NCBI GenBank assembly: GCA_963924555.1
Contig: OZ004598.1
Span: 4,488,501-4,552,500 of the forward strand
DNA: 64,000 nt
Direction: 5' to 3'
Source: Crambe crambe
Lineage: Eukaryota; Porifera; Demospongiae; Poecilosclerida; Crambeidae
Shown piece by piece: positions 41,343-54,458 of this stretch. How positions within the stretch are numbered: position 1 is the stretch's first letter; each line of letters starts with the position of its first letter. A model generated the notes under the pieces. That model did no database searches. It saw nothing but the letters and a program-made list of their open reading frames with translations, and had not been told where the DNA came from. A program made the translations under genes and the position numbers.

Positions 41343-44300
41343 TTAAAGGCCATTGTCAACTGAATTACTTTCAAATGCATCACTATCCCAGTCTTCATTG
41401 CTGTACTCGCACTCGCTGGGAGGTGGGGAAGTACTGATAGAGGAGGAAGTGCTCAAATGACACTCCCCTAGTTGGTCGAAAAGCTCGCTAAAGGTAGGTC
41501 TGTGCATGGGTTCAAGCGACCAGCACATCTTCATGATTTCATATAGTCTATTCGGACAATCAGATGGTTTCTTCAAGATCTTGTGCCTTCGGATAGACTC
41601 TGTGACTACTTCATTGGAAGTGCCATAATATGGCTGCATGGCAAATGAAAATACCTCCCACATTACGACTCCAAAGGACCAGACATCACTTTCAGTTGTG
41701 AATTTTCCGTAAATAATGGCCTCGGGTGACATCCATCGAACAGGGAGAACGACCTGACCCCTCACCCGGTAGTAATCAGATGAGTACAGGTTTTGGCTCA
41801 TGCCAAAGTCGCCAATCTTGACCATGAGACCAGAGTCAGTCTGAGCAGAGTTGCATGACTTGATCAAACAGTTACGACAGGCCAAGTCACGGTGAATGTG
41901 GTTCTTGGATGCAAGGTAGTCCATCCCAACTGCAATCTGCTTGCAAATGTCAGTGAGTTGGTCCACACTGAGAGAGGGAGGTTCGTCGGACAGCGTGGAT
42001 TCTGTACGAGAGCGTGGACGTCCATCGAAAGGATTCATCAAATGTCGTTGGAGGCTGCTAGCATTGGCACGAAGAAATTGGGCCAGGTCTCCTTTGTTCA
42101 TGTACTCAAAAATGAGGTAGTAAGGCTCAGTGTCCATACATACGCCGTAGATTTTAACAATGTTTTTATGATCAAAGTTAAACATCAGCTTTGCTTCTCG
42201 CACAAAGTTCTCCAGCACTTCACCAGAACTGTCTTCTTTCAATGTCTTAACAGCCACTTCTGTTTCTTTCTCGTTCTCAAATAATCCTTCAGCCTTGGCA
42301 TAGAAAACTATACCGAAATTCCCTTGCCCTAACTGTCGGATGTATTTGATGGATGATTTATCGTAGTGTGGAAAACCTTCAATGGCTTCTTGGATTTTGG
42401 GGGATGTAGGAGAGACCTTGCAGTAGCCGTCGTTCAAGACGTAATTCCAATTTTGTTTCCCAGAGATCTTTATCAGTGTTGGCTCCCCTGATATTACGCT
42501 CTTTTTCTTCCTGTATGTGTAGCACACAACGAGAGCAACTCCTACTGCTAACAGGATCAGAAACAATCCAAAAATGATGAAGAACGTGACTAAACCCACG
42601 ACTGTATCTTTATCACTCTTCACTTCTTCGGTGGTGACAAGACCAACTGGAGTTGATGTTATGTGGGATAGTCGTACTGTACAGAAAATATAAAAGGAAA
42701 CAATGACACGTGCATGCTACAGGATTGGTAAAGGGTCACTTCCTGAAAACAATCAATGTTAGGTAAAGGGTTCTCTTTAAGAAAACCATACCTGTAGAAG
42801 CATCAACACAAGCTGAAATGTTGCAGTACTCCCATTCACGATCGGGAGCTGTAAAACACCATGGCATCGACCCTACTCTTCCAAGGTTGCGACAGTAATT
42901 TTCCTCCGCTTCTGGCCATTCCAGTCCCCAAGGCTGACAGGTCTTCCCTGATCTTGTGTGCGAGATCATACCAGCATAGGATTCACCACTGTCTGTTGAA
43001 TTGTAGCAGAGTTCTCCTACAGAGAATTGTATTCAAAAATGACAGAGGAAACCAGCATAACACCACGTTACAGTGGAACATCCAAAGGTCCTAGGACACT
43101 TCAATCATTATTACCGGACATAATGCATACTCATTATTGAGAGGTTCCAGCCTCTATCTGGCTATCACAGAGCTTACCAGAGAGTGTACCACTCATTGCT
43201 AGATGCAATTGAGCTGGTAAGCACGTGTCACTTTCCTCCATGTCACACGAGGGCTCAATGAATGTAAAGTGACTCTCCTCCATTTGACCCTTCAACCTTC
43301 TGAGAATCTGGTTGGGACAGACGTGGAGCAGCTCCTCCAGCTTGCAGTGATCAGAACACATTCTCAATGGAGCAGTTCCTAGGAGAATATTATAATTATA
43401 ACATGGAAATTTTGTGGTTTGAGTATGTTGTCATACTCTGGCCAAAAACGTCAATTACTTAAAGACTAGCAGCTTATTACTCACCATTTGTGGAGCAGGG
43501 AGGAAGAGTGCTGTGGCACATTAGCTTCCTTAGTCCTTTCTCACAAGTCTCTGGCAGCACCATATTGTGAGTTAGGCGGTGGAAGGTGGCAAACAACCAA
43601 TGTTCAGCACTCAGCTCTCCGCTCTGACCCCAGCGAGTTTCGTGACGGTCGATGTAGATTAGGCTTTGATGGTTGTAACCAGGGAGACCAGTACAAAATT
43701 GTCCTGTATAGCTCTTGCAGATTTCTGAGAGAGAGAGAGAGAGGGGGGGGGGGGTGGGGGGGGGGGGGGGGGGGGGGGGGTGTAGATTCAGATCATTTGA
43801 GAAGATAAAAGGCCCTTACTGCATTGTGGTACATCACAGTATTCCCATCTGGAGCTGGCAACTGAAGTGTAACACCATGGACGTTCTCCTCGACTACCCG
43901 GGTTACGACACTCCCTATCTGCCTCGTAGATTTCTTCAGCTAAGTAGACAAGATGGGGGTGTGGATACTGAGAAATCCACTGCTGACATTTCTTCCCTGT
44001 GACAGTTCTGGATTGCACACCACTGTATGTCTGTCCATCACCATCACTACACCAAGAGCGGGAGCCTGAAAAATGGGGAGACAGTCAGGGAAGTGCTCTA
44101 GGACCAATAAGTCCACTCCAACCCCCAAAGGTCTAAGGCCATACCAAATCTTGGCCAACCAAAATCATCTGGATGATGACCCACAAGATAAATTTGAGTC
44201 TGTGCTGCTATGAAAATCTTACCAGGTTGAAAAATAGACCTGGTAAATTTGATACATTGTTAAGCTAATCAGCAAAAAAGCCTTTTCAGACCTCCCAGCT

Positions 44301-47300
44301 GCCACAAATTCAATCAGGTACTGACAATTAAGCTTTACAAGTGCTTGCCTGGTTTCAAAAAAAAAAAAACTGCTGAGGTTAGTTCACCACAAAACCACCC
44401 AATTAAGATATTGAACCAACCAACAGCTTAGATTGTCCACAATTGGTAAATTACCCATCAGCAATTATAAAGGGTCACCACAACCGACTCTAATAGGCTT
44501 CCAAGGAAACATTCCCCATGTATATCAACACTATCGGATCAGCTAACTCCATTGATTTGCTCAAACAGTTGCTTGAAGCTGATCATACCTGATGGGTGAC
44601 CTTTCAGAGCGACATAAGTACATTCTGGTTCGGCCCCAGCTGGGTGCTGACGAGCATCGCAATTGGACAGCATCATCTCGTATATATCGGGGAACATCTC
44701 AGGAGTGATCGCATCACCACAAGCGCCACCAGGGAGGAAAAAATCACAAGAGCTCTTGCAAATCTGCCTCGACCTCAGAGGCCTATTTTGACAAAATGGA
44801 AAAGTGGCATGACAAAGCATGGCCTTGGCCAAGTCGATGCAGTTCAACAGCTGAATTGAAGACTCGTTACTCAATGTTTCATTCACTTTGAAGTCCTCGA
44901 GAGTGGCAACAGCTCTATTCACTTCAGTCTGGAGTTCGTTATTGCTGTTATTGAAGAGGACATCTCTGGCAGAGAGATATGTAGAGCAAAGCGTATCTCC
45001 AAGTGGTAGGCACACCCTGTGAAGGGAAAGGAAATAGAGAAGCTCTGTAAGTCCCCCAACTCAAGGAGCTGCTAGTTTAATTGTGGTCAGAGCTACTCTC
45101 TGAGAGGCAGATGGCTCTATTACACAAAGAGATTGGAAAGGCTTCTAAGTCCCCACAGGTGGGACTCGGATTTAACTTATTCTTTATTAGTCAGGAAAAC
45201 ACTCATCTTATTAATACTTACATGTCTCCATTGCCTTCATTGGCATTGATCTCTGTGTATAATATAGAATAATGGTAATCATAAAGATGAAAGTATTAAA
45301 TTTGTACTGTGCAGGCAAATGATAGGACCAAGTCTGGATATTTTCATTCATTGATTACACACATACTGTATAGTACAAAAAATTTTTGTGGGTCAAAATT
45401 TTCGTGGATTCCGTGGTTTTGAAAATAATACACGAGAATAAGGTTCACACACCAATATTTGCAAAATCACAAAAATTTTGCACTATATGGTACTAACTAG
45501 TGTAAAGGAGTAAAGCAAAAATAGTAAACTCAAAATAATAAGAAAAATATCCCATACAGTAGATTTTCCAAATTGGTTGAGGAGATCCAGTCATTGTGCT
45601 TGCTTCTTCAGAAGACATGCTGCACTTCACGACTCTACAAGTCAACCAACTTGAAGGTCCTAATTTATGTACTTCGGATGCCTCAACCAACTTGAAGGTC
45701 TCTGGAACACAAGAATATTGGCTGATGCACTCACCTACTTCTACCCTTATTGTCTTGTGTGCAATTGTTAGGAGAGGATTGCCTTCAGCAGGGACATAGG
45801 TATTGGAGGCGATGCAATGATAGTCCCCCACGTCGTTCTCAGTAATGAGTAGGCTTTTCCTCACAAGCGACATCGCCGATGTAATAGGGATACTATGACG
45901 AAGCAGCAAGACCCTGGGGCGAGGGATGCCTGCTCCTTCACACCTCAGCTCCACTACTTGATTGACTGAAACTTTCATGACAACAACTTTCTCAGTAGGA
46001 TAGGTCAGAGATGCTTTCTCTGCATAATCACAGTAACAATAATGATGACAACAACAACAGACTCCCAGACAAGATAATCTCCGAATGATAATTTATATTG
46101 AACTGCCAAAAAATCCTCTAAAGGGAAGAAACTTCTCTAGAGGCTGGTCCCCATGTGTCTGTACAATACTGAAAGTTAAAATGACATATCTAACCTTGTA
46201 GACTGAAGAAGTATAGTGGTGATTTCACAGGATCTCTTGTTGGCGAATTCAGGTTATTGTTACGTTTGTTCCTCACATCAAACTGATAGTAGAAGTTTCT
46301 TGAGAATTGCCTAGCCAAATGAAAAGTATAGTCTGTTGCCCGTCGGTAAGCTGTGTTGGAAAATTCTGTCACAACAGTAGGGCCTTGTGGATTCCTAGAA
46401 AACTCATCGTAGTTTCTGTAGCCCCGTACTCTGACTTCGAATCTTCGGCTGCTGTCGCAATACGGCTCCTGTGATCCTGGAGGGCGGACGGTTGCATCCC
46501 AGTCAAGCAGTATTGTGTTGTTGACCATGCTATAAGTCGCTGAGAAATTTACTGGTTCTGGCAGGAAACACGAAACGCCACCATCCTTCGATGGAGCTAT
46601 GCAGAGTTGGCACAACAAAATGAAGTATTATTACTATGCAAAAAAATAAATCTTACCTTTGAAGTTGATCATCTGAGTTACAGTGCCCTCTCCAATGACT
46701 TCAGAATTGATAGTGCAACGGTACTCTCCGTAAAACAAGTCTGGTTTGCAGTTTCGCTGCTTGAAATCGCATTGGTAGTATTTGAATGGCACCCTAGCTG
46801 TGCTATTTGTCTTCTCCAAACAAGTCAAGTGGCTGTAGTAAGAGAAATAGATGTTCCTCTCTTCATACCAATACGGGTGGCTCAAAGGCAGAAAGTTCCT
46901 GTTTTCGGTTTCTCTTTTCCACTCGACCATAGGGAGGGCTTGAATGGGAAGTCCTGATTCCGTCCTGGCACTGCAGTGAAATGTGCAATAGTTCTCTCCC
47001 ACATCCACCCTTGCTTTCCCATAAGGCCGCACTGCAATAAAAAAATCAATAAGACTCACATTTTAAAAGAAACCAATAAGGTATGCTCATAGCTAGCTAG
47101 CTCACTCCATAACTGATAGCTCTTTTGTGTGGTGAAAAATAATATTTCATTGTGCCATGATTTCAAATTACCCCTCCTGTCCAAGCAGAGGCAGTAATTG
47201 GCACTATTTCATCATTGCCACCACATGCAATCATCACCCCTTAGCAGTTTCCTAAAAAGTGAACTGCAAATAGCCATCATTGCTAGCTAACACAGTAATA

Positions 47301-47603
47301 CTGATTATTATCAACATGCAGCAAACTGCATGCAGCTGCATTAGCTAAATGAATGTCAGATCATAATACATCTAGATACAATTATGTAGCCCCTCCTAAA
47401 CTGTACGGTACTTGTACTATAGCTAGCTGCTGCTATTAAAACATGCTACCTGCTATTGACTTGACTCTATCTTAGTAGCTAGCAATGATCCATTACTTTT
47501 AATACGAAGATATCTTACATATAGAGGAAGTTGCAGCAGTAGATCCAAGGGAGACCAGAATAACAGCGCAGAAACACACGAGATAGACGATGTTGCAGGC
47601 CAT
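41343..47603 (-). CDS. ROR/MuSK-like receptor tyrosine kinase with two frizzled-kringle units
   Basis: Start MACNIVYLVCFCAVILVSLG (signal peptide) at 47603. Ectodomain in order: an Ig-like domain (47034-46658), an FN3-like domain (46598-46195), a second Ig (about 46019-45745, ending GDYHCIASNTY), frizzled CRD 1 (45016-44590, VCLPLGDTLCS..CHATFPFC), kringle 1 (44066-43814, CQQWISQYPHPH..PWCYT..WEYC), frizzled CRD 2 (43724-43180, CKSYTGQFCTG..LMCHSTLPPC), and kringle 2 (43018-42793, CQPWGLEWPEAEENYCRN..WEYC). A single 1.3-kb exon then encodes the membrane helix (FFIIFGLFLILLAVGVALVV) and the whole kinase. The kinase has LGQGNFGIVF, AVKTLKE, HIHRDLACRNCLI, GDFGMSQ and the YSSDYY activation loop, so it should be active. 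Vertebrate ROR has one Ig-FZ-KR set. FZ domains suggest a Wnt-type ligand. The FN3 call is the least certain. Confidence 0.9.
43741..43781. repeat. (GA)n followed by a poly-G run
   Basis: In the receptor-kinase gene. On the coding (minus) strand it reads C-run then (CT)n, immediately before the frizzled-2 exon acceptor at 43725. Confidence 0.9.
45369..45490. mobile_element. MITE-like AT-rich inverted repeat
   Basis: Left end TATAGTACAAAAAATTTTTG, right end CACAAAAATTTTGCACTATA. Lies in a receptor-kinase intron. Related sequences at 29567, 55312 and 61830. Confidence 0.6.
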
Positions 47604-47760
47604 CTGAACGTGTCAAAGTATCAACTTTTACAAGAGATCTAATCTTTTATTCAAACTGCGCAAGCGCAAAAATTATTTTACCGCAAGTGTTTGTTGTTAT
47701 AATTTGACCTTTGACCTTAATGAACTGTGAACATTGTAAGATACATCAATAACCAAAGAA
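47604..47760 (-). promoter_or_regulatory. Receptor kinase upstream region
   Basis: Lies between the LYRM4 stop and the receptor kinase start on the same strand. It contains an imperfect NRF-1-like CTGCGCAAGCGC at 47656-47667. Promoter role inferred from position. Confidence 0.4.
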
Positions 47761-48266
47761 TTAGCTCTTTTCAATAACAAGTTTTGGAGCAGAGTACATT
47801 TGACTAATGGAGGTCTACAAATGAAGGGGAAAAAAAAAAGAATTTAATACATAAAGATAAATGCATCAAGTCTTACTTGTCTCTGAAGCATTTTTAATGA
47901 CTGCAAGCCATATTCATACTCTTGCTCTATTTGTTGAAGGCTGGTTAGTGTTTTGTTCTCCTTGAAATGGTCTCTTATTCTTCTTAGAGCATACTTTCTG
48001 TGATAAATTAAAAAATGTATTCTAGCCAGGATGCAGCAAGGAACATAACATTGTGCAGGAAAAATCACATCCTCCTGTCCTCTTAGCTGGTAGCTAGAGT
48101 AGTCACTAAGGTGGTAACCAGGAATTTATCTATGATTCTAAATAATGCGCACTACATACAACTAGAGTTACCTGTAGTTGAAAGAGTGAAACTTGCTGCT
48201 CTGCCGCAGTAGATTTTTGTATAGAGCAAGAACTTGACTTGGTTTAATGGATAAGCTTGCAGCCAT
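47761..48266 (-). CDS. LYRM4: LYR motif protein 4 (ISD11), iron-sulfur cluster assembly
   Basis: Three exons (48266-48172, 47997-47877, 47814-47761) splice in phase to 89 residues, very close to the 91 of human ISD11. Exon 1 reads MAASLSIKPSQVLALYKNLL, with the LYK form of the LYR motif. Exon 2 has KYALRRIRDHFKENKTL and a coiled region. The short exon 3, after ttgtag, reads TSISQMYSAPKLVIEKS and matches the family's GQLYSTDKLIIEN ending. ISD11 binds and stabilises the cysteine desulfurase NFS1, together with acyl carrier protein, in the mitochondrial matrix. The start is only 75 bp from that of the oppositely oriented E4-E2 gene. Confidence 0.95.
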
Positions 48267-48341
48267 CACTGTACTGTTCACTCACTATTGCGTCATTGGT
48301 GCGCATGTGCTGATTCAGCACTTTTTGGTCTGCACAAAAAG
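48267..48341. promoter_or_regulatory. 75-bp divergent promoter, LYRM4 and E4-E2 gene
   Basis: The shortest intergenic space in the window. It holds GTGCGCATGTGCTG (48299-48312), close to the NRF-1 consensus. No TATA box. Confidence 0.5.
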
Positions 48342-49529
48342 ATGTCTTCCAGGGATGAGGGAGAAAGAAGGAGAACTGGAGAGGGAAGTCACCCCAAGAG
48401 GAATCATATCGATAGCAACCAAGGGCCTACCACCTCTGGTCAGCTTTCAAAAGTTCATGCATTCTGTGTAATGGTGGTTTTATATTCAATAGTATACTAT
48501 TGCTATTGGCATAAATGACTGAATTATTCTTGTTGGCTTCACAATAGTATCACCTAGTCTCACTTTTATTCCTGTGCAGGTGTATCACTTCAAGATGTTG
48601 TACTTGAAGTCATTTGCTACTTGTTAGAAACTAAAATAGTGAGCAAAGAAGAAAAACTTCTCCTGTCGCACTTATCCCTTTCCAACCTCCCCTCCCTCCT
48701 TCACCTTCTTCCTTCCCTCCTTCTCCTCCACCTCCTTCCTTCCCCTCTTTCCACTTTCTAGGCTCTCCAAGATGTTCCCATGACAACCAGTAGCATGGGT
48801 GCAAGGGGTCCTAGTGTCCTTCTAAGTTCCAGTGACCTTCCACTCCCATCATCTCCCCATCAGCTTACCAATTTCAGAAATGCCTACTTGAAGTGCAACG
48901 AGAGAAAAATGGTACATTTGATAAGAATTATAATTGTGGTAATTGCGAGCAAAATGGGCCACTAGGGGGTCAAATGAGGGTCACATATACACTTATATCA
49001 TATTCTAGTTCTGTCCTTTGCGATAAGATGATGTCATTGGCTAAAAGCTTATACTTTGCATTTCCCTAGTAGAGGTCCACCTATGATTTATACAGCCCAA
49101 GGGTACAGTAGTGCAAAGCTTATAAAGGCCCAAGGGTACATGTACAGTACAGTAGTACAGAGCTAAAAATAACTATCAATCACCGAGTTAATCACACACA
49201 TTCAACTGACGTGTGTAGGACCGACTGCATTTTAGCATAACCTGTTATGTGAGAGCTAGTGGAAATCCACCCAATTCCTCGTGGCCCCAGGAAATCTGGA
49301 GCTCTCTTGGGCTCTGTGCACAAGAAGTGGCTGCTGAAATGGCCCTCAACCATCTGATTGAAGGTATATTGTCATGTGATCATATGATATGACCATGTGG
49401 GAGTGTTGTACTTTGACCTCTCCTGTGTGTAGGCTCTAGTGGTGACTCTGGGGATGATCTGTGGTCGTCTTATTATGGGAAGAACACAACAAGTGTAAGA
49501 AGAAGAAAACCTTTTTTTAAATTGCCATG

Positions 49530-49596
<67 letters not shown>

Positions 49597-51680
49597 CAAA
49601 TAGTGTTCTCTTTTTGGAGCGACTCTCTGGATGGTCACAGGATGGAATCCAGTTTCCCCCAGCCATGGCCTCTCGCCTGTTCTCCCTTGCCAAAGAGAAT
49701 TCAGTGGGAAGTGCAGCTATCATCAAAGTGGTACGTTATCATGAGCATAAAATTAATCATAAGTGTGAAATACGTTTTTATTTTATTGAACCACAAAATC
49801 CCACCTTGTCAAGGTGTGATCACACTTATCTACAGCTATGAATGATCCCACATGTGACCCAAATGACCCCATTTCACACCTCTCAGAGTGTAAATTGTGA
49901 CTAGGTGCTGAATTCTCTCTAATATAGTCACCTCTGAGTCACCAGTTCAGAGGTGTAAAATGTACCTTCCTACATTCACAGAAAGTTCAGTTTGCACTTT
50001 CTTGTGTAGATAGAGCCAGAGTTACATTTATGGACCTACCTCATCTTCTTCGTCTCCTTATTCCAGAACTATTTCCGACCAATGGCCAACCAAGAGGATA
50101 CGACCAAATCTTTAGTCTTATTTCTATCCTCTCATAACTCTAATGATAAGAGACACCAACCTAAGCTCCAGGAATGAAATCATAGCACTTTACACTAGCC
50201 ATAGTACTCTCTGTTTTCACCTTCTGCTATTCATAAACTGACCACAAGACAGAAAGAACTCCGGTAAGAGGAACTCCACTTGATAGGGTTGAGGCCTTGA
50301 AGGCAGCCTCACAAATGGAGTCGTGGGTAAGCTTGAACCAAAAACTTTGAGGCAACCATACCACCGAGTACTGTGCTCAGGACAGTGTCTCTACCTACTC
50401 CTCTGGGTCAACTATTCACTCTCCCTAACTTTGTTTAAAAATATCAGAAAAAGGATATGTACCTAGCTTGTTAATTGGGCAGGGTTCTTCCCACAACTGG
50501 TCTGACAGTTGGCTATTTTCAGCCACCACTCATTATAGCTACAGTAGTAACTTGTACTGACGTTTGGTTTTAAACATCAAAAGGGACACCTCCTAGTCTT
50601 ATAAAGTGGGTATGGAAAATAAATTTCGGCCACTGCTCAAGAATTCTGGGCAGAACCCTGAATATTTATAACTGAAATTTCGTACAAACGTTAAATAGAA
50701 CCCATTAACTGTGTGATTTTGGTTTCCAATTCATCTCCCCTTACCCTCTAATGAACCAGTGTGGGTAAGCTGCTGACCAGTGGTACATGTGGTCAGTCTG
50801 TCCTGTGGCTTAATTATGAACTGCAGAGATTGACAAGGTTGAACCTAATCCCATTCTGCTGGTCAAGTTGGCCACTGTTATTTACAATGTGGGCAGCTGG
50901 ACTTGGTTGATTTGTAGGCGGAGTTTTAAGAGGTTTATATTGTTTTATTACTTCTTTTTTTTTTTTTCTCCCTCAATTTTCCTCATTTCCTCTCCCTCTC
51001 CTGCCCTCCCCTTGACAACTCCCCCTCCCCCCTGTGCAGGTGAAAGCAGCTGGTCAAGCCATCAGGTCTACCATAAAGTGAGTCCAACACAAGCACACTA
51101 GATATACACTAAGGGAGTCATGTGGTCCAAAAATCCACCAGTCCATAGACTAGTTGAGTTGCTGGACACTTTTACTATCTTCTGTGGTCTGTGAAAGAAT
51201 TAGTGGTTTTTGTGGTGTCTCCACGCTGTCCCACTACTCCAACCAATGGTGTACACTTAGTTCTGCACTATATATGTACCAGCACTACATAAAAACCCTC
51301 GCTGTAAATAGAATTACAGATATTGTGGGGTAATCCATTACTCAAAATAGTTATTATATGCCTACAGTATGTGTACAGTATACCAGTACAGCATGCAGCA
51401 CTGTAATAACATTATAAGGGGTTATAATTGGATAGTGGTTTGATTTGAACACCTTGTCCCCAATTGAGAAAGTGTGGTGCACTATAGTTTGTAGTCACAG
51501 ATGTTTTCATTTCCTTTGATCTAATTATGAGTGGGTTTGCGAATGGGTTCATTTCATTAATTTGATAATGATGATGTGAGAGGATATGGCAGCTGGGTAT
51601 TTGTTTGTTGTTATTTTTTCTAAGTTTTGGCTCTCTTCACTGGCACTGTGGTTGGTTTGTAGTAGAAACACAGTTGGAAA

Positions 51681-51739
<59 letters not shown>

Positions 51740-52372
51740 CAGCAGCTAAGACCTTGTCATCAGGCCATTAGACGGAACAATTCACTCCTCATTTGTATTC
51801 ATCAGAACACAAAAGATATATTTGAGACTCAGGGAGAGAGAGCCCCTCCCCCCCCTGCCCTCATTGGTCCTCACCCCATTTGAATTTCTGTCTCTGTCTG
51901 GGTGGCCTTGCAAAGAATTGTGCAATAGAAAGCATAACAGGTGTACAGGTGTTATACCCATCTGAATGTTATTTACACCTATCAGCACTCCTTTTATAGG
52001 TACCCATTGGAATAGTACTTGTTCTTACTTCTCCTCTTGATTTTTGTTCCTTTCCCTCAGGTATGATGATCTGCTGGTGTCCCACAGCAAACTTTTGGAT
52101 GGTCTAGAACACCTCTTTGTGAATGTGAGCAAAAACCTAATAAGCCCCAGGGGGATACCTACCACATGGCCTCAGGTGGTTGCTATGGAATGTGCCAGCT
52201 CAGCATAATTGCATGCCACATGCAAAGAACCTACCTCAATGCCCACCCCCAGCCAGACAGATAAGCTCACCTCAAGCACACACCTCAATTGTGAAGAGTG
52301 GCCACAAATCACTGCCTTACTCTGAAAGCTGTGTGGTTGAGAGTTGACTCTCTCTGCACAGGGTTTTTGAAT

Positions 52373-52451
<79 letters not shown>

Positions 52452-54411
52452 GGCCAGTGTTGCTGAACTTGCTTCCCAGGCATTGCTGACAGAGCTGAGA
52501 GAAGCCAGCAATGTAAGGAGATGAATAAGACCAGCAGGATGTATGTATCTAATAAACCTCAACCTCATCCTTTCGACCCTGACCCAGTGGATTAGGATGA
52601 GAAGTCTGACCATCAAGACTAGAGTGATATCACATTAAAGTCACATTAGAGTGATTTCACATTAGAGTCACTGGTATCACATTAAGATTGATGATTGCAG
52701 AGCCAGAGCCAGCTCATTTGCCATAGCTACCATCTGGGGGGTCTGGGGAAAGGCCTCCAGTAAAATTCAATTTCAATTGGGTATGATCTAGGCAATGTCT
52801 TATAAGTCATTGTTATTGCATACACACACGTGTACACACATCACATCACAAAACAAAAAAAACTCTGAATGGTGGTACAGCCATAGCCGTACCAGCCGTA
52901 GCGGTGCCTCCGGCCATGTAGAGTACTCAGTAATGTCATAATTATTAGAGTCACTGGTGTCACATTAGAGTAATGGTACATTAGGTGTCACGTCAGAGAA
53001 ATGTCACATTAGAGTGGTGTCACACATAAGGTGATGTAATCTTCACTCTCCCCTTTTTACCAGGGTGAATATTTCGAGAAAAACTCCTATCTATCAGGCC
53101 TGCTTTCTGTTTCGATGGTGATTGATAAGATCAGCATTCTGCTGCTCAGGGAGAAGAAGTACAGCTGTTTCTTGGAGCTTAGAAACTTTCCTAACGTCTC
53201 CTCCACTGAAGCAAACACTTGCATAGTACGCTCTTACAAAAGGCAGTTTATGAACCATCCTTTTAAATTCTATTTTATTATCTTAGACGCATCTTCAAGA
53301 TGGTTTCCATCGTTGTCAGAAAGTTGTTCATGGTGCCCTCATCAAGATGCTCAAGTCCTCAAATAAGAATAAGTATATGTGTGTACATACAGTGGAAAAA
53401 TTATTTAATTACCCTCTCTCTCTCTGCTGCAGTGTGCTGGCTTGGATGGCTGCTGTAGTCAGTCTGAATGAGATGAGAGCAGGACCTCGCTTCAGGAGAG
53501 GGGAACTAAAAGGAGCATGCTCAGATGGTAAATGCAGTTCACAGAACTAGAAAAATAACCCAACCATTTCAAGGAATTGACTCTCCTTCCACCCTCCCTC
53601 CCTTCCTCCTTTCCTCCCCCTCCCTCCCTTCCTCTCCCTCCCTTCCTCTCCCTCCCTCCTCCCCCTCCCTCCTCCCCCTCCCTCCCTTCCTCTCCCTCCC
53701 TCCTCCCCTCCCTTCCTCTCCCTCCCTCCTCCCCCTTCATTTCCCTAACAGGATTCATGCTGAACTTCTGTGCCGTCCTACTGAGCATGTGCAAACCTTT
53801 CCTATGCAGCCACGCCTCTGGGAAGAAGCTGGACCTAATCAGTCCCGCTTATCCCTCCTCCCCCGTCTGCCGTCTGGATCAGGTCAATGAGACCTGTTTT
53901 GCCCAGGGAGTCATTAGTAAGTTGAAAAAGACCACATCTTTCACATGTAATAAAAAATATTATCAAATTCCAGCTACAGATCGCACTTCTGAAGGCCACA
54001 CCCACTTTCTAGGGGAGCCCCCTCCCTCTAGTGGGAGCAGTGTCTCTGCTGCTAGTCAGTTCAAGTTTGTGACGGAGTGTTTCTTCATCACTCAGCGAGC
54101 GCTGCACGTGGGGCTCCTCCCAGCTGTCAACTCTTTCTCTCGGGCCATTTCCGACTTGGGTAGGCAGCTCAAGTTGTCTCAGGGATCAGGAGGAGAGGGG
54201 GAGAGGAAATCCGAAGTCCTGAAGCAACTCTACGCTGTTAGTTGGCTAGTCTAGGAATTTCAAAATTACTTTTGATGTGCTTATAATTGGAGTAGCTGTA
54301 TCAGTTGAGTTGGCTGTGTTCACTGGTGGATCCTCAGTTTGTCCAGCTTTGCAGCGACTTTTACATCACGCAGGCTATCTGGATCACCAAGCAGATTGAG
54401 AGCTGTCATCA

Positions 54412-54458
<47 letters not shown>

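Noticed and set aside
53492-53750. Gly/Arg/Glu-rich or Pro/Ser-rich proteins
   Set aside because: Frames across a pyrimidine tract that precedes an E4-core exon.
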